A stretch of DNA of 41,417 nt, from assembly GCA_011390645.1 (NCBI GenBank), contig JAABRY010000014.1, positions 1 to 41,417 of the forward strand, given 5' to 3'. The number at the start of each line of letters is the position of its first letter. The stretch's first letter is position 1. The translations under genes were made by a program, and so were the position numbers. Below the pieces are notes generated by a model. That model did not search any database and was not told the origin of the DNA. It was given only the letters and a program-made list of their open reading frames with translations. Origin of the DNA: Gemmatimonadota bacterium. Its GTDB lineage: Bacteria; Gemmatimonadota; Gemmatimonadetes; Gemmatimonadales; GWC2-71-9. Below, one piece after another: positions 15,318 through 23,674 of the stretch.

Positions 15318-16823
15318 GTGCAGAGCATCCGTCGCCGCCTCGCCGTCTCGTATTCCCTCGCGCTGACGGCCACCGTCGGGGTCTTCGGGGTGGCGCTCTA
15401 CTGGGAGCGTCGAGCCTCCGCGGTCCGCGAGCAGGAAGAGCAGGTGGCGGCCCGCATCAACGTCGAGGTCACGTTCGGGGTGCGGGTGCTGCAGGAGCAA
15501 TACCGGACCACGCAGAATCTTGTGGCGCGCATTCCCACGATCGGCGCGGCACCCGGCGAGGTGCTGTTGGGCCTCCAGCGCGATGTCGGCAACTATTTCG
15601 AGGGAATCCGCGACGTCTTCGCCATCGCCGACAATGTCGGGCGCGTCCTCTACACCTCGGGGGCGGTCAGCGCGCTGCCGCCCGAGGCGGCAACCCGAAT
15701 CCGCCAGGCGCTGGTGCGCCAACCCATCGAACGTCGCGCCGGACGCATCACGCTGGTGCAAGGCGAGGAGCCGTACCGGTATGTGATCGAACCCGTGCCC
15801 GGGGTCGGGGATGGCAGCGGCGTGGCACAGACATGGGTCCTGCTCGTCGCCGCGCGTCCGGAAGGGCCGCTGTACGGCCCGTCCCAATTGTTGATGTCGA
15901 TGCTCATCGTTGCACCGTTGATCCTGGTGGCCTCCTCCCTCCTGGGATACTGGCTGGCGGGACGCTCGCTTGAACCGGTGGACCAGATGATCGAGGAGCT
16001 CGAGGCGGTCCAGGACGGCCGCTCGCTGCATCGACGCATCGCGGTGCCACCTGGTGGCGATGAGATCTCCCGCCTTGGCTCGACCTTGAACGCGATGCTC
16101 GCACGTGTCGAGCAATCGTTCACGTCATTGCGTCGCTTCACGGCCGATGCGTCCCACGAACTCAAGACCCCACTCATGGTGCTCCGCGCCGGCGTGGAGC
16201 GGTCGCTGACGCACCCCAAAGTGCCGGCCGAACTCGTGGATTCGCTCGACGAAACGCTCCGGCAGATCAATCAGATGACCGAGCTGATCACCAACCTGCT
16301 CACCCTCGCCCGGGCGGACGAGGGCCGCGCGGGCCTCGTCACCGCCCCCGCCGACCTGCGCAACTATGTGGTGGAGGCGGCCGAGACGGCGGAGCTGCTC
16401 GGGGCGGAACAGGGTGTCGCGGTACAGTTCACCGTCCCTGACCGGCCCGTGGTGGCCTCGGTCGAGGCGGGCCGGATTCGGCAACTGCTGCTCAACCTCG
16501 TCACCAACGCCGTGAAGTACACCCCGTCCGGTGGCGAGGTTGAGCTCACCCTGGATCTGCTGGGCACCGAGGCGGAGTTGACAGTGCGCGATACGGGAAT
16601 CGGCATCGCGCCGGGTGATCTGGAGCATGTCTTTGACCGCTTCTGGCGCGCCGACCCCGCGCGATCGCGCACCGGAGACCGCCCCGGGGTCGGACTCGGG
16701 CTGGCGATCGCGAAGTGGATTGTCGAGGCCCACGGTGGTACGATCACTATCCAGAGCCGCCCCGGCCGCGGCACAACCGTGCGGGTGTTGCTGCCGATGG
16801 ATGGCCACGAGCCCAGGGCTTGA
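15318..16823 (+). CDS. Membrane sensor histidine kinase with HAMP domain
   Basis: A 501-residue inner-membrane kinase. The first helix is near residues 8-27, a periplasmic sensor part of about 165 residues follows, and the second helix is about 192-213. HAMP sequence (LAGRSLEPVDQMIEELEAV) leads to H280 in TADASHELKTPL. The ATPase domain has NLVTNAVKYTPSGG, DTGIGIAP, FDRFWRADPARSR and GLGLAIAKWIVEAHGG. This is the HPK1 layout usual for OmpR-type partners. The start is GTG at 15318, one base after the regulator stop. Ligand unknown. Confidence 0.93.
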   Translation: MQSIRRRLAVSYSLALTATVGVFGVALYWERRASAVREQEEQVAARINVEVTFGVRVLQEQYRTTQNLVARIPTIGAAPGEVLLGLQRDVGNYFEGIRDVFAIADNVGRVLYTSGAVSALPPEAATRIRQALVRQPIERRAGRITLVQGEEPYRYVIEPVPGVGDGSGVAQTWVLLVAARPEGPLYGPSQLLMSMLIVAPLILVASSLLGYWLAGRSLEPVDQMIEELEAVQDGRSLHRRIAVPPGGDEISRLGSTLNAMLARVEQSFTSLRRFTADASHELKTPLMVLRAGVERSLTHPKVPAELVDSLDETLRQINQMTELITNLLTLARADEGRAGLVTAPADLRNYVVEAAETAELLGAEQGVAVQFTVPDRPVVASVEAGRIRQLLLNLVTNAVKYTPSGGEVELTLDLLGTEAELTVRDTGIGIAPGDLEHVFDRFWRADPARSRTGDRPGVGLGLAIAKWIVEAHGGTITIQSRPGRGTTVRVLLPMDGHEPRA

Positions 16824-16830
16824 TCAGGAT

Positions 16831-16859
16831 TTCTCACCTGATTGTCATCGAACTGTCAT
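16831..16859 (+). promoter_or_regulatory. Pho-box-like direct repeats (11-bp period) upstream of the tonB-exb operon
   Basis: TTGTCAT (16842-16848) and CTGTCAT (16853-16859) are separated by four bases, giving an 11-bp repeat that matches the E. coli PhoB box half-site CTGTCAT and its spacing. A weaker unit TTCTCAC lies exactly 11 bp before (16831-16837). The site begins 8 bases after the kinase stop and ends about 80 bases before the tonB start. It could bind the OmpR/PhoB-type regulator encoded immediately upstream or a genuine PhoB elsewhere. Confidence 0.55.
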
Positions 16860-16938
16860 CCGCTGGTGAGGCTCCCGCGATCTCGCCTCCGCAGATTGCA
16901 CGTCACACTGTAGTACCCCTCCCACTGGAGGCAGGACC

Positions 16939-17658
16939 GTGTTCGAAAATCTGATCGAATCGAAGCCCAAGAAGGAACGCACGATCACCCAGACGATCAT
17001 GTCGGTGGTGATTCATGCGGCCCTGTTCGTGGGCGCGGTCAAGGCGACCCAAGGGGCCGCCGAGATCGTGCAGGAAAAGATCGCGGAACAGGCCGAGTTC
17101 GTGCTCAACGAGATCCCGCCTCCCCCTCCGCCGCCACCCGAGGAGATCCCGCCCGACGCGGTGATCACCACCAACCCACCGCCAATGGGTTTCCAGACGA
17201 TCATGCCGCCGCGCGATCTCCCGACGGAGATTCCGCCGGTGAACCTGAACGAGAAGTTCGACGCGCGTGACTTCTCCGGGCGTGGCGTGGAGGGCGGCGT
17301 CTCCACCGGCATCATCGGTGGCACCGGCCCGGTCATCACCGACGCGATCGTGACCACCGAGTCGTACACGGTCGAACAGGTGGACGATCCGGCGGCCTAC
17401 ATCGATGGGCTGGCGGCCAACTATCCCGACGTGTTGCGCGGGGTCGGGGTCGAGGGCGTGGTCCGCCTGCGCTTCGTGGTGGGGATCAATGGCCGGGTCG
17501 AGGCCAACACGATTCAGGTCGTCAGCAGTTCCAACAAGGCGTTCGAGGCCAACGCGGTGGATGGCATCAAGAAGGCCCGGTTCAAGCCGGCCCGGATGCG
17601 CGGCCAGCCGGTGCGCCAGCTGGTCGAACAGAATATCCGCTTCGCGCTGCAAGGGTAG
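16939..17658 (+). CDS. tonB: TonB-family energy transducer
   Basis: A 239-residue protein linking the ExbB/ExbD motor to outer-membrane receptors. One membrane helix lies at about 18-38 (IMSVVIHAALFVGAV). A proline run at residues 60-67 and further prolines make the extended periplasmic spacer. The C-terminal TonB domain (about 155-239) contains GVEGVVRLRFVVGINGRV and AVDGIKKARFKPARMRGQPV. The GTG at 16939 is preceded by GGAGGCAGG, a good ribosome site. A GC-rich hairpin lies between this gene and exbB. It is the first of two tonB-like genes in the operon. Confidence 0.93.
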   Translation: MFENLIESKPKKERTITQTIMSVVIHAALFVGAVKATQGAAEIVQEKIAEQAEFVLNEIPPPPPPPPEEIPPDAVITTNPPPMGFQTIMPPRDLPTEIPPVNLNEKFDARDFSGRGVEGGVSTGIIGGTGPVITDAIVTTESYTVEQVDDPAAYIDGLAANYPDVLRGVGVEGVVRLRFVVGINGRVEANTIQVVSSSNKAFEANAVDGIKKARFKPARMRGQPVRQLVEQNIRFALQG

Positions 17659-17669
17659 CGTCACCGATT

Positions 17670-17690
17670 CGGCCGCCCGCGGGGCGGCCG
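17670..17690 (+). terminator. Hairpin between tonB and exbB, possible attenuator
   Basis: A perfect 9-bp stem, CGGCCGCCC (17670-17678) with GGGCGGCCG (17682-17690), closes a 3-nt loop 12 bases after the tonB stop and 31 bases before the exbB start. There is no T tract. It may reduce readthrough or protect RNA ends, which would set unequal TonB and ExbB/D amounts. Confidence 0.4.
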
Positions 17691-17721
17691 GGACACTCCA
17701 TCACGGAAAGGCCGTACTCCG

Positions 17722-18471
17722 ATGAATACCGATCTGCTCCACCTCTGGGAAGCCTCCGGCGCCTTCGCGAAGTTCATCATCATCGTGCTCGCGATCATGT
17801 CGGTGTACTCCCTGACCATCGCCTTCCAGAAGTACATGAAGATCAAGAAGAGCGAGTCGGCGACGCGCAAGTTTGCCCCGCAGTTCTCCCGCGCCATTCA
17901 GGAGGAGAACCTCGACCAGGCCATCGCGCTGGCCGAGAAGAACAAGGACTCGCACGTGTCCCGCGTGCTGGGCGGCGCCCTCACCGAGGTGAAGCCGCTG
18001 CTCCGTGACCGTGCAACCATCACCGCTGCCGACATCAACTCGGCCGAGCGCGCCGTCGAGCGCCAGATGATGATCGTCCTCGCCGAGTTCAAGCGCGGCT
18101 CGGGCGTGCTGGGCACCGTCGGCGCCACGGCGCCGTTCGTCGGCCTCCTCGGCACCACGATCGGCATCGTGAACTCGTTCCAGGCCATGTCCATGGGCGG
18201 CGGCGCGGCGGGTCTGCAGGGCATCATGGCCGGTATCGCCGAGGCACTGATCGCGACCGCCTTCGGCCTCCTCGTCGCCATTCCGGCCGTCTGGTTCTAC
18301 AACTACTTCACGACCAAGACCGAGAACCTCTCGGTCGAGATGATGTACACGTCGAAGGAGCTGATCGACTACCTCATCAAGAGCGTGGGGAGCGAGTTTG
18401 GCCGCTCGATCTTCACCAAGGAGTTCCAGGCCACGAAGGCGGTGAGCGGCAGTGGCCATATCCACGGGTAG
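17722..18471 (+). CDS. exbB: MotA/TolQ/ExbB proton channel protein
   Basis: A 249-residue inner-membrane protein forming the pentameric part of the proton-driven motor that energises TonB. The first helix is near 15-37 (AFAKFIIIVLAIMSVY), the cytoplasmic domain contains ATRKFAPQFSRAIQEENLDQA, and the characteristic core LGTVGATAPFVGLLGTTIGIVNSF is followed by the third helix ATAFGLLVAIPAVWFYNYF. The gene follows tonB after 63 bases and overlaps the first exbD by 20 nt. A GGAAAGG ribosome site precedes the ATG. Confidence 0.94.
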   Translation: MNTDLLHLWEASGAFAKFIIIVLAIMSVYSLTIAFQKYMKIKKSESATRKFAPQFSRAIQEENLDQAIALAEKNKDSHVSRVLGGALTEVKPLLRDRATITAADINSAERAVERQMMIVLAEFKRGSGVLGTVGATAPFVGLLGTTIGIVNSFQAMSMGGGAAGLQGIMAGIAEALIATAFGLLVAIPAVWFYNYFTTKTENLSVEMMYTSKELIDYLIKSVGSEFGRSIFTKEFQATKAVSGSGHIHG

Positions 18472-18886
18472 CGGCAGCGGCGGCGTCACGGCCGACATCA
18501 ACGTCACGCCGATGATCGACGTCATGCTCGTGCTGCTCATCATCTTCATGATCGTGACCCCGCTGATCAGCAGCGGGTTCACGGCCACGATGCCGGTCGG
18601 CGAGAACGTCGAGTCGCTGGCGGAGGAAGACGATGAGATCACGCTGGGCATCGACAACGGCGGGAATTACTTCGTCAACGGCACGCCCATGGCGGCTGCG
18701 GCGGCCGAAGAGCAGTTGCGCTCGCTCTTCGCGTCACGCCCGGACGACTCGCGCCTCTTCTTCAAGGCGGATCACAACCTGCCCTATTCCAAGGTGCAGG
18801 AGGGGATCGAGATGGGCCGCCGCGCGGGCTTCCGGATGCTCGTGGCGGTGACGGACCAAAAGGGCCTCATGGCCGGGGAGAACTGA
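18452..18886 (+). CDS. exbD: ExbD/TolR-family protein, first copy
   Basis: A 144-residue single-helix protein that pairs with ExbB. ADINVTPMIDVMLVLLIIFM contains the membrane-embedded aspartate (about residue 23) that carries protons. The periplasmic domain (45-144) ends KVQEGIEMGRRAGFRMLVAV. The GTG start at 18452 lies inside the end of exbB, so the two are translationally coupled. A second, divergent exbD follows after three bases. Confidence 0.93.
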   Translation: MAISTGSGSGGVTADINVTPMIDVMLVLLIIFMIVTPLISSGFTATMPVGENVESLAEEDDEITLGIDNGGNYFVNGTPMAAAAAEEQLRSLFASRPDDSRLFFKADHNLPYSKVQEGIEMGRRAGFRMLVAVTDQKGLMAGEN

Positions 18887-18889
18887 CCG

Positions 18890-19303
18890 ATGGCCATGAG
18901 CACAGGTGGCGGCGGGGGCGTGACCTCCGAGATCAACATGACGCCGATGATTGACGTCATGCTCGTACTGCTGATCATCTTCATGATCGTCAACGCGCTG
19001 AGCCGCAGTGTCACCGAGATCCAGATTCCGCCCGAGCAGACCGCGTCGGCATCGGCGGCGCCGAGCACACAGATCGTGCTCGAGATCAAGGATGACGGGA
19101 GTCTGGCCATCAATGGCCAGACGCCGTTCCCGCTGGAGCAGCTCGACGCCCGCATTCATGAGGTGTTCGACCCCCGCCCGACGAAGCTCTTGTTCGTCAA
19201 GCCGGGGCTCACCCGGACCTACGGCGATGTGATCGAGGCGATTGATATCGCCCGTGGTGCCGGGGTACTGGTGGTTGGTGTGACGCCGATCGAGGCCAAC
19301 TGA
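18890..19303 (+). CDS. exbD: ExbD/TolR-family protein, second copy
   Basis: A 137-residue paralogue of the preceding protein. The membrane helix INMTPMIDVMLVLLIIFMIV keeps the conserved Asp, while the periplasmic domain differs clearly (EIQIPPEQTASASAAP, TRTYGDVIEAIDIARGAG). Two ExbD types in one operon usually mean a hetero-oligomer or two alternative motors, as described for TonB systems with extra ExbD subunits. The ATG at 18890 is three bases after the previous stop. Confidence 0.92.
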   Translation: MAMSTGGGGGVTSEINMTPMIDVMLVLLIIFMIVNALSRSVTEIQIPPEQTASASAAPSTQIVLEIKDDGSLAINGQTPFPLEQLDARIHEVFDPRPTKLLFVKPGLTRTYGDVIEAIDIARGAGVLVVGVTPIEAN

Positions 19304-19310
19304 GGCCGGC

Positions 19311-20123
19311 GTGACCCGTCCATCCGCGACATCGAGCGCGGACGCACCCGAAGGGGGCGTCCGCGTTCGCGCGTCATTCCCCGGCCACGAGCGACGGTCA
19401 GTGCTCCCGGGCATCCTGTCGGTGTCGCTGCACCTCCTGGTCATTCTGCTCGCGGTACGCGTCGGGGTCACCACCATCGAGGAACGCGGCAACCCCTTTG
19501 CGGATTTCGCCCAGCAGTTTGGTGGGGGTGGTGGGGGGGGGACCGGCGGCTCGGTCGCGTTCATCTCGCCCCCTGCGGCGCCACCCCCGCCCGCGCCGGT
19601 GGCCGACGCCGTCGAGGTACCCGAAGTGCCGATCATCACGCCGCAGGTCGTGCCCGAACCTGTCCCGCAACCCGTCGAGACGCCACTGCTCCCGATCCTG
19701 CAGCCGGATACGCTGGTGGCGGGGGCCGGGGGATCTGCGGGGAGCGGTGGCGGATCAGGCGGTGGTGCCGGAACTGGGCAGGGGATCGGGACCGGGAGTG
19801 GGACCGGTGCAGGGTCCGGTGGTGGATCGGGGGGCGGCGTCGGCGGTGGTGGACGTGCCGGCTCGCCGCCAATGACGCAGCAGCTGATTGTGCCACCGCT
19901 GGATCACCCTCGCTCCCTGCGCGGGCGCACCCTGGAAGTCACCTTCCAGATCGATCGGACCGGTCGGGTGACCGACATCGACGTGGCCCCGCCGATCACC
20001 GATCGGGGCTACTCCCGCAAGTTCGACGAGGTCATGCGGGGCTACCGGTTCCGACCGGCACGTGATCCTGATGGCGCGACCGTCGCCGGAGTGCTGAAGG
20101 TCGAGGTCTCCTTTGGGAGCTGA
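19311..20123 (+). CDS. TonB-family protein with glycine-rich spacer
   Basis: A 270-residue protein. One helix lies at about 30-52 (VLPGILSVSLHLLVILLAV). A Gly run at 71-79, encoded partly by a nine-G tract, a Pro/Val-rich part (85-125) and a long Gly/Ser/Thr repeat region (about 138-184) follow. The last 80 residues form a TonB-like C-terminal domain (RTLEVTFQIDRTGRVTDIDV, EVMRGYRFRPARDPDG). It differs from the first TonB in using a Gly-rich rather than poly-Pro spacer, so it may be more flexible or serve other receptors. GTG start, 7 bases after exbD; its end overlaps the SDR gene. Confidence 0.85.
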   Translation: MTRPSATSSADAPEGGVRVRASFPGHERRSVLPGILSVSLHLLVILLAVRVGVTTIEERGNPFADFAQQFGGGGGGGTGGSVAFISPPAAPPPPAPVADAVEVPEVPIITPQVVPEPVPQPVETPLLPILQPDTLVAGAGGSAGSGGGSGGGAGTGQGIGTGSGTGAGSGGGSGGGVGGGGRAGSPPMTQQLIVPPLDHPRSLRGRTLEVTFQIDRTGRVTDIDVAPPITDRGYSRKFDEVMRGYRFRPARDPDGATVAGVLKVEVSFGS

Positions 20124-20865
20124 GCAGGGTTCGCCCCGCACCGGGGCCGTGGTGACCGGTCATTCGCGCGGGCTCGGTGAGGCCATCGCGGCCGAGCTGC
20201 TCGCGCGCGGGATCGCGGTGCTCGGCCTGTCGCGCAGCGGGAATCCTGCGCTCGCCGCGCAACATCCCGACTTGCTGCGCGAAGTCTCGCTCGACCTTGG
20301 CGACGCCGCAGCGCTGGAGGTCTGGCTGGCTGGGGACGAGCTTGCCCACGCCTTCCCGGAGTGCGAGACGGTGCTCCTCATCAACAACGCCGGCACACTC
20401 CAGCCGATGGGTCCGCTGCAGAGGCAGGCCCCCGACGCCGTGGCGCGTGCGGTCGTGCTGAACGTTGCGACACCCCTCGCGCTCAGTGCCGCGTTCGTGC
20501 GTGCCACCCCGCATGTCATCGACCGGCGAATCCTGCACATCTCAAGCGGGGCGGGACGGAATGCCTATCCGGGGTGGGCGGTCTACTGCGCCAGCAAGGC
20601 CGCGCTCGACCATCACGCGCGCAGCGTGGCCGCAGATGCCGTCCCCGGCGTGAAGATCTCCTCGCTCGCGCCCGGGGTCATCGCCACCGCGATGCAGGCC
20701 GAGATCCGCGCCAGCGACCTGGAGGACTTCCCGATGCGCGAGCGCTTCGAGGCGATGCATCGGGAGGGGGCGTTGCTCGCGCCTGATGCGGTGGCCACGC
20801 GGGTGGTGACCTTTCTGCTCAGCGGGTCGTTTGGTCGCGAGCCGGTGGCGGACCTCCGTGGCTGA
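20113..20865 (+). CDS. Short-chain dehydrogenase/reductase
   Basis: A 250-residue NAD(P)-dependent oxidoreductase. TGHSRGLGEAIA (15-26) is the cofactor-binding TGxxxGxG, LINNAGT the structural NNAG motif, HISSGAG holds the catalytic Ser, and YCASK gives Y158 and K162. The organisation resembles benzil/sepiapterin reductase-like SDRs (YueD type), but the substrate cannot be read from sequence. The start is a TTG at 20113 overlapping the tonB-like gene by 11 nt, so it is translated as the last gene of the operon; a link to TonB function is not obvious. Confidence 0.88.
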   Translation: MGAEQGSPRTGAVVTGHSRGLGEAIAAELLARGIAVLGLSRSGNPALAAQHPDLLREVSLDLGDAAALEVWLAGDELAHAFPECETVLLINNAGTLQPMGPLQRQAPDAVARAVVLNVATPLALSAAFVRATPHVIDRRILHISSGAGRNAYPGWAVYCASKAALDHHARSVAADAVPGVKISSLAPGVIATAMQAEIRASDLEDFPMRERFEAMHREGALLAPDAVATRVVTFLLSGSFGREPVADLRG

Positions 20866-20889
20866 TGGTCGGTGTGCCCCCCCCAACGT

Positions 20890-20923
20890 GAAGCGGCGGG
20901 CAGATCACTCTGCCCGCCGCTTC
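20890..20923. terminator. Perfect 15-bp hairpin between convergent operons, bidirectional terminator
   Basis: Arms at 20890-20904 and 20909-20923 are exactly complementary around a TCAC loop. It lies 24 bases after the SDR stop and 24 bases beyond the end of the convergent LVIVD gene (20948). T tracts are short on both sides, but the symmetric position and stem strength make termination in both directions likely. Confidence 0.75.
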
Positions 20924-20947
20924 GTCCATCACGGCCATGACGGCGCG

Positions 20948-22897
20948 TCAGATGCCGCGAATCGTCTCGGCCAGCGTCCGGACCTTGGTGCCGTCCTTGG
21001 CGCCGGCGGCATCGGCCGTCACCTGCGTCGCGAGGGTCTGCAGTGCCGTGCTGCGCGCCGCGCCGCTCGCCCGTTCGGCGTTGGTGAGGGCCGAGCGGAT
21101 CGCCCGGATGCGACCGCTGGCGAGCCCGCCATCGCGCTCGAGTTGGTCCAGATACGCGCGTGCCACGGGGAACGACGGCGTCCACGTGAACTTCGGCTGC
21201 ATCTGTGCGTTGAATTCCTCGAAGCGGACCGTCTTGGCGGCATCGATCTCGTTCTGGGTGAGCAGCGGACTCGCCACCACGTCGAAGATGTCGAGCCCGC
21301 GCGCGATCTCGGAGCTCACGATCGAGCCATTGTACCAGTACACCGACCACGAGCCCGCCATCTGCATCTGGGTGGGATCGAGCGGGCCACGGTCATGGAA
21401 GGCGATCTCGAACGGTTTGGCCGGGTCGGTGAAATCGAAGATCGAAATGCCGCCCTGGTACCACGCCTGCACCTTGATGTCGCGGCCAGGCACCGGGATC
21501 AGCGAGCCGTTGTGCGCCACGCAGTTCTCGAGCGAGGTCTGGGCGACGGGCAGCTTGTAGTAGCTCGCGAACGACATCTTGCCGTCCTTGAGGGTGAAGA
21601 TCGCGTTGGCGCCCCACTCGTACGGATCCCCGGCACGGCACTTCGGACCGCCGCCGCCGCCCCATTCGTCGGTGAAGAGGACGGTGGTGCCGGCGTTGTT
21701 GAAGGTGGCCGAGTGCCAGTAGGCAAAGTTCGAGTCGGCCACGGCGTCGAGACGCCGGGGATTGGCCGGGTTGCTGATGTCGAGCACGAGGCCATAGCCC
21801 TCGCAGGCGCCACCGGCGATGCCCATCGCGGGGTACAGCGTGATATCATGACACTGGTTCGGGCCGGGCTTCGGGCCGCGCGCGTCATCGGCTGAGCCCC
21901 CCATCATCTGGGCAATGATGCCCGGCAGGGCGGTCCGGAGCGCGGCGCTGTCGGCAGCGGTCGGGGCGCCGGTCGCACCGCGGGCCGACATCACCTGACC
22001 CATGAGCTGCGTGACGAAGCCGTTGGGGAGCACCATCTCCTCGCCACCGATGGTCGCGATGAACGCACCGGCGGCACGGGCCTTCGCCATCTCCTCGGCG
22101 TCGGCCGGGGACGCGCCGTGCACCGGCGGCGCCTCGAGGCCCTCGAAGATGCGCGGCGAGGCGACGATCGCTGCCGCACCGGGATTGGCCAGCGGCACCT
22201 TGATCACTTCGATCCGGAACATGGCGCTCCCGGGATTGTCGCCCGGTTGTCCGGCGGTGCAACCCGGCATCTCGATTTCGGGGCGCACCGGCGCCGAGCC
22301 CGAGACATAGACGTACACGAAATCCTTGTCGTTGGGATCTGCGAGTACGCTGTGCGTGTGGGAACCGCGGCAAGTCTGCACGTTGCCGACGTACTTCGGC
22401 TTGGTGATGTCGGAGATGTCGAAGATGCGGATGCCGCGGAGGCGCTCGCCGCTGATCGCGGTTGGCACGCCGCCTTCGGCGCAGTCCAGACGCCCTTCCA
22501 TCCCCTCGCCCGAGACGAACAGGAGGTGCTTGTACACCGAGACGTCGCTCTGCGACGCCGGGCAGAAGTACTCTGTCGTGACGACCGGCGTGGCGGGATT
22601 GGAAATGTCCCACACGACGAAGCCGTTGAAGTTGCCCTGAATGGCGTACTTGCCGGTGAAGGCAAGGTCGGAATTGACGCCGTCCTCGAATCGGGGGGGG
22701 GACTTCGTCGTCGAGACGAGGCGCATGTTCCACGCGGCTTCGCCTGCGTCATAGCGACCGGCCTTGAGGCCGATGCGCGGATCTGGTGATGGTGCCTTCG
22801 CCTGGGCGGCAAGTGATGCCGTGGCGAGAAGGGTCAGCACAGCGGTGGCGCTGAATGCCCGTCGCATGTGGCGCAGGGTGGGGACAACACGAGACAT
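20948..22897 (-). CDS. Secreted LVIVD-repeat beta-propeller protein
   Basis: A 649-residue exported protein. The signal peptide (RRAFSATAVLTLLATASLAAQA) ends near residue 33. The mature part has LVIVD-like blades, for example GFVVWDISNPATPVV, GIRIFDISDITKPKYV, GLVLDISNPANPRRL and GISIFDFTDPAKPFEI. Conserved His/Cys-bearing segments GSHTHSVLADP, NQCHDITLYP, ENCVAHNGSL and YWHSATF suggest a metal or redox site, though none is established. The C-terminal 80 residues look helical. Proteins of this kind are common in Gemmatimonadota and related phyla and have no known function. The ATG at 22897 has GGAG seven bases upstream. It follows the DUF305 gene by 44 bases. Confidence 0.82.
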   Translation of the reverse strand: MSRVVPTLRHMRRAFSATAVLTLLATASLAAQAKAPSPDPRIGLKAGRYDAGEAAWNMRLVSTTKSPPRFEDGVNSDLAFTGKYAIQGNFNGFVVWDISNPATPVVTTEYFCPASQSDVSVYKHLLFVSGEGMEGRLDCAEGGVPTAISGERLRGIRIFDISDITKPKYVGNVQTCRGSHTHSVLADPNDKDFVYVYVSGSAPVRPEIEMPGCTAGQPGDNPGSAMFRIEVIKVPLANPGAAAIVASPRIFEGLEAPPVHGASPADAEEMAKARAAGAFIATIGGEEMVLPNGFVTQLMGQVMSARGATGAPTAADSAALRTALPGIIAQMMGGSADDARGPKPGPNQCHDITLYPAMGIAGGACEGYGLVLDISNPANPRRLDAVADSNFAYWHSATFNNAGTTVLFTDEWGGGGGPKCRAGDPYEWGANAIFTLKDGKMSFASYYKLPVAQTSLENCVAHNGSLIPVPGRDIKVQAWYQGGISIFDFTDPAKPFEIAFHDRGPLDPTQMQMAGSWSVYWYNGSIVSSEIARGLDIFDVVASPLLTQNEIDAAKTVRFEEFNAQMQPKFTWTPSFPVARAYLDQLERDGGLASGRIRAIRSALTNAERASGAARSTALQTLATQVTADAAGAKDGTKVRTLAETIRGI

Positions 22898-22941
22898 CGG
22901 CTGCTCCTCGAGAAAGGCAGGGGTGATTCGGATGCCGGCGC

Positions 22942-23607
22942 TCACGGCTCGGCTTGGGCAAACAACAACGCGGCGAGCATGCGCTGCATCCGCGCGATTT
23001 CGGTGCGCTGGTCCACCTGCGCATCGGCAGCGAACCGGAAGACGGTCTGGTCCTGCGCCGCACCATCGGTGGCGAAGAGTTCCGTCACCATCGTGATGGC
23101 GCCCTCGTGGTGCTGGATCATCAGGCGCAGGAACCGGCGATCGAACTCCTCGCCACGCGCAGCCTCCAGTTCAGCCATCTGGGCATCGGTCAACATCCCC
23201 GGCATCATCGCATGGCCCATGTGCTGGTGCGCATGCATCGCAGACGTGTCGGCCACGGGCTGCTGGCGGTCCCGGAGCCACCGTTCCATGATCGCAATTT
23301 CGTCCCGCTGCGCGTTGATGATGCGGGCGGCAAGGGTCCGAATCGAGGCGGACTCGGTCCGCTCGGGTGCCAGGTGTGACATCACGATCGCCTGCGCATG
23401 GTGCCCGATCATCCCCTGCATGAAGGCGATGTCCGCCGCCGTGTAGGGGTAGCGCGCACTGTCGGCACGAGCTCGTGCGATCGCGGCTGCACTCGACTCG
23501 TCGGTCGGTGCAGGCGTGGGGGCGACGGGCGCGGATCGGCCGGCGCCGCACCCGATGGTGGCGCCGGCAAGGACAAGCAGCAGGGCGAGGGAGGCGTGCA
23601 TCAGCAT
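22942..23607 (-). CDS. DUF305 lipoprotein, ferritin-like four-helix protein
   Basis: A 221-residue lipoprotein. LALLLVLAGATIGC is a signal with lipobox (Cys at residue 20). The mature part has the two DUF305 hallmarks: FMQGMIGHHAQAIVMS (about 62-77) and RLMIQHHEGAITMVTELF (about 161-178), each with paired His and Met that could bind a metal such as copper. A His/Met-rich loop SAMHAHQHMGHAMMPGM lies between them. DUF305 proteins have been linked to metal handling, but the reaction is unknown. It is upstream of, and likely co-transcribed with, the LVIVD gene. Confidence 0.88.
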   Translation of the reverse strand: MLMHASLALLLVLAGATIGCGAGRSAPVAPTPAPTDESSAAAIARARADSARYPYTAADIAFMQGMIGHHAQAIVMSHLAPERTESASIRTLAARIINAQRDEIAIMERWLRDRQQPVADTSAMHAHQHMGHAMMPGMLTDAQMAELEAARGEEFDRRFLRLMIQHHEGAITMVTELFATDGAAQDQTVFRFAADAQVDQRTEIARMQRMLAALLFAQAEP

Positions 23608-23674
23608 GGCAATCTAGGCGGACGCTCGCAACGCCACAAAGGTTTCAGGGTGGGACGCATTCGTGCCACCTGCA

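Noticed and set aside
20877-20884. Frameshift at a C8 run after the SDR
   Set aside because: The run lies beyond the SDR stop codon, and the protein ends at a normal length for the family.
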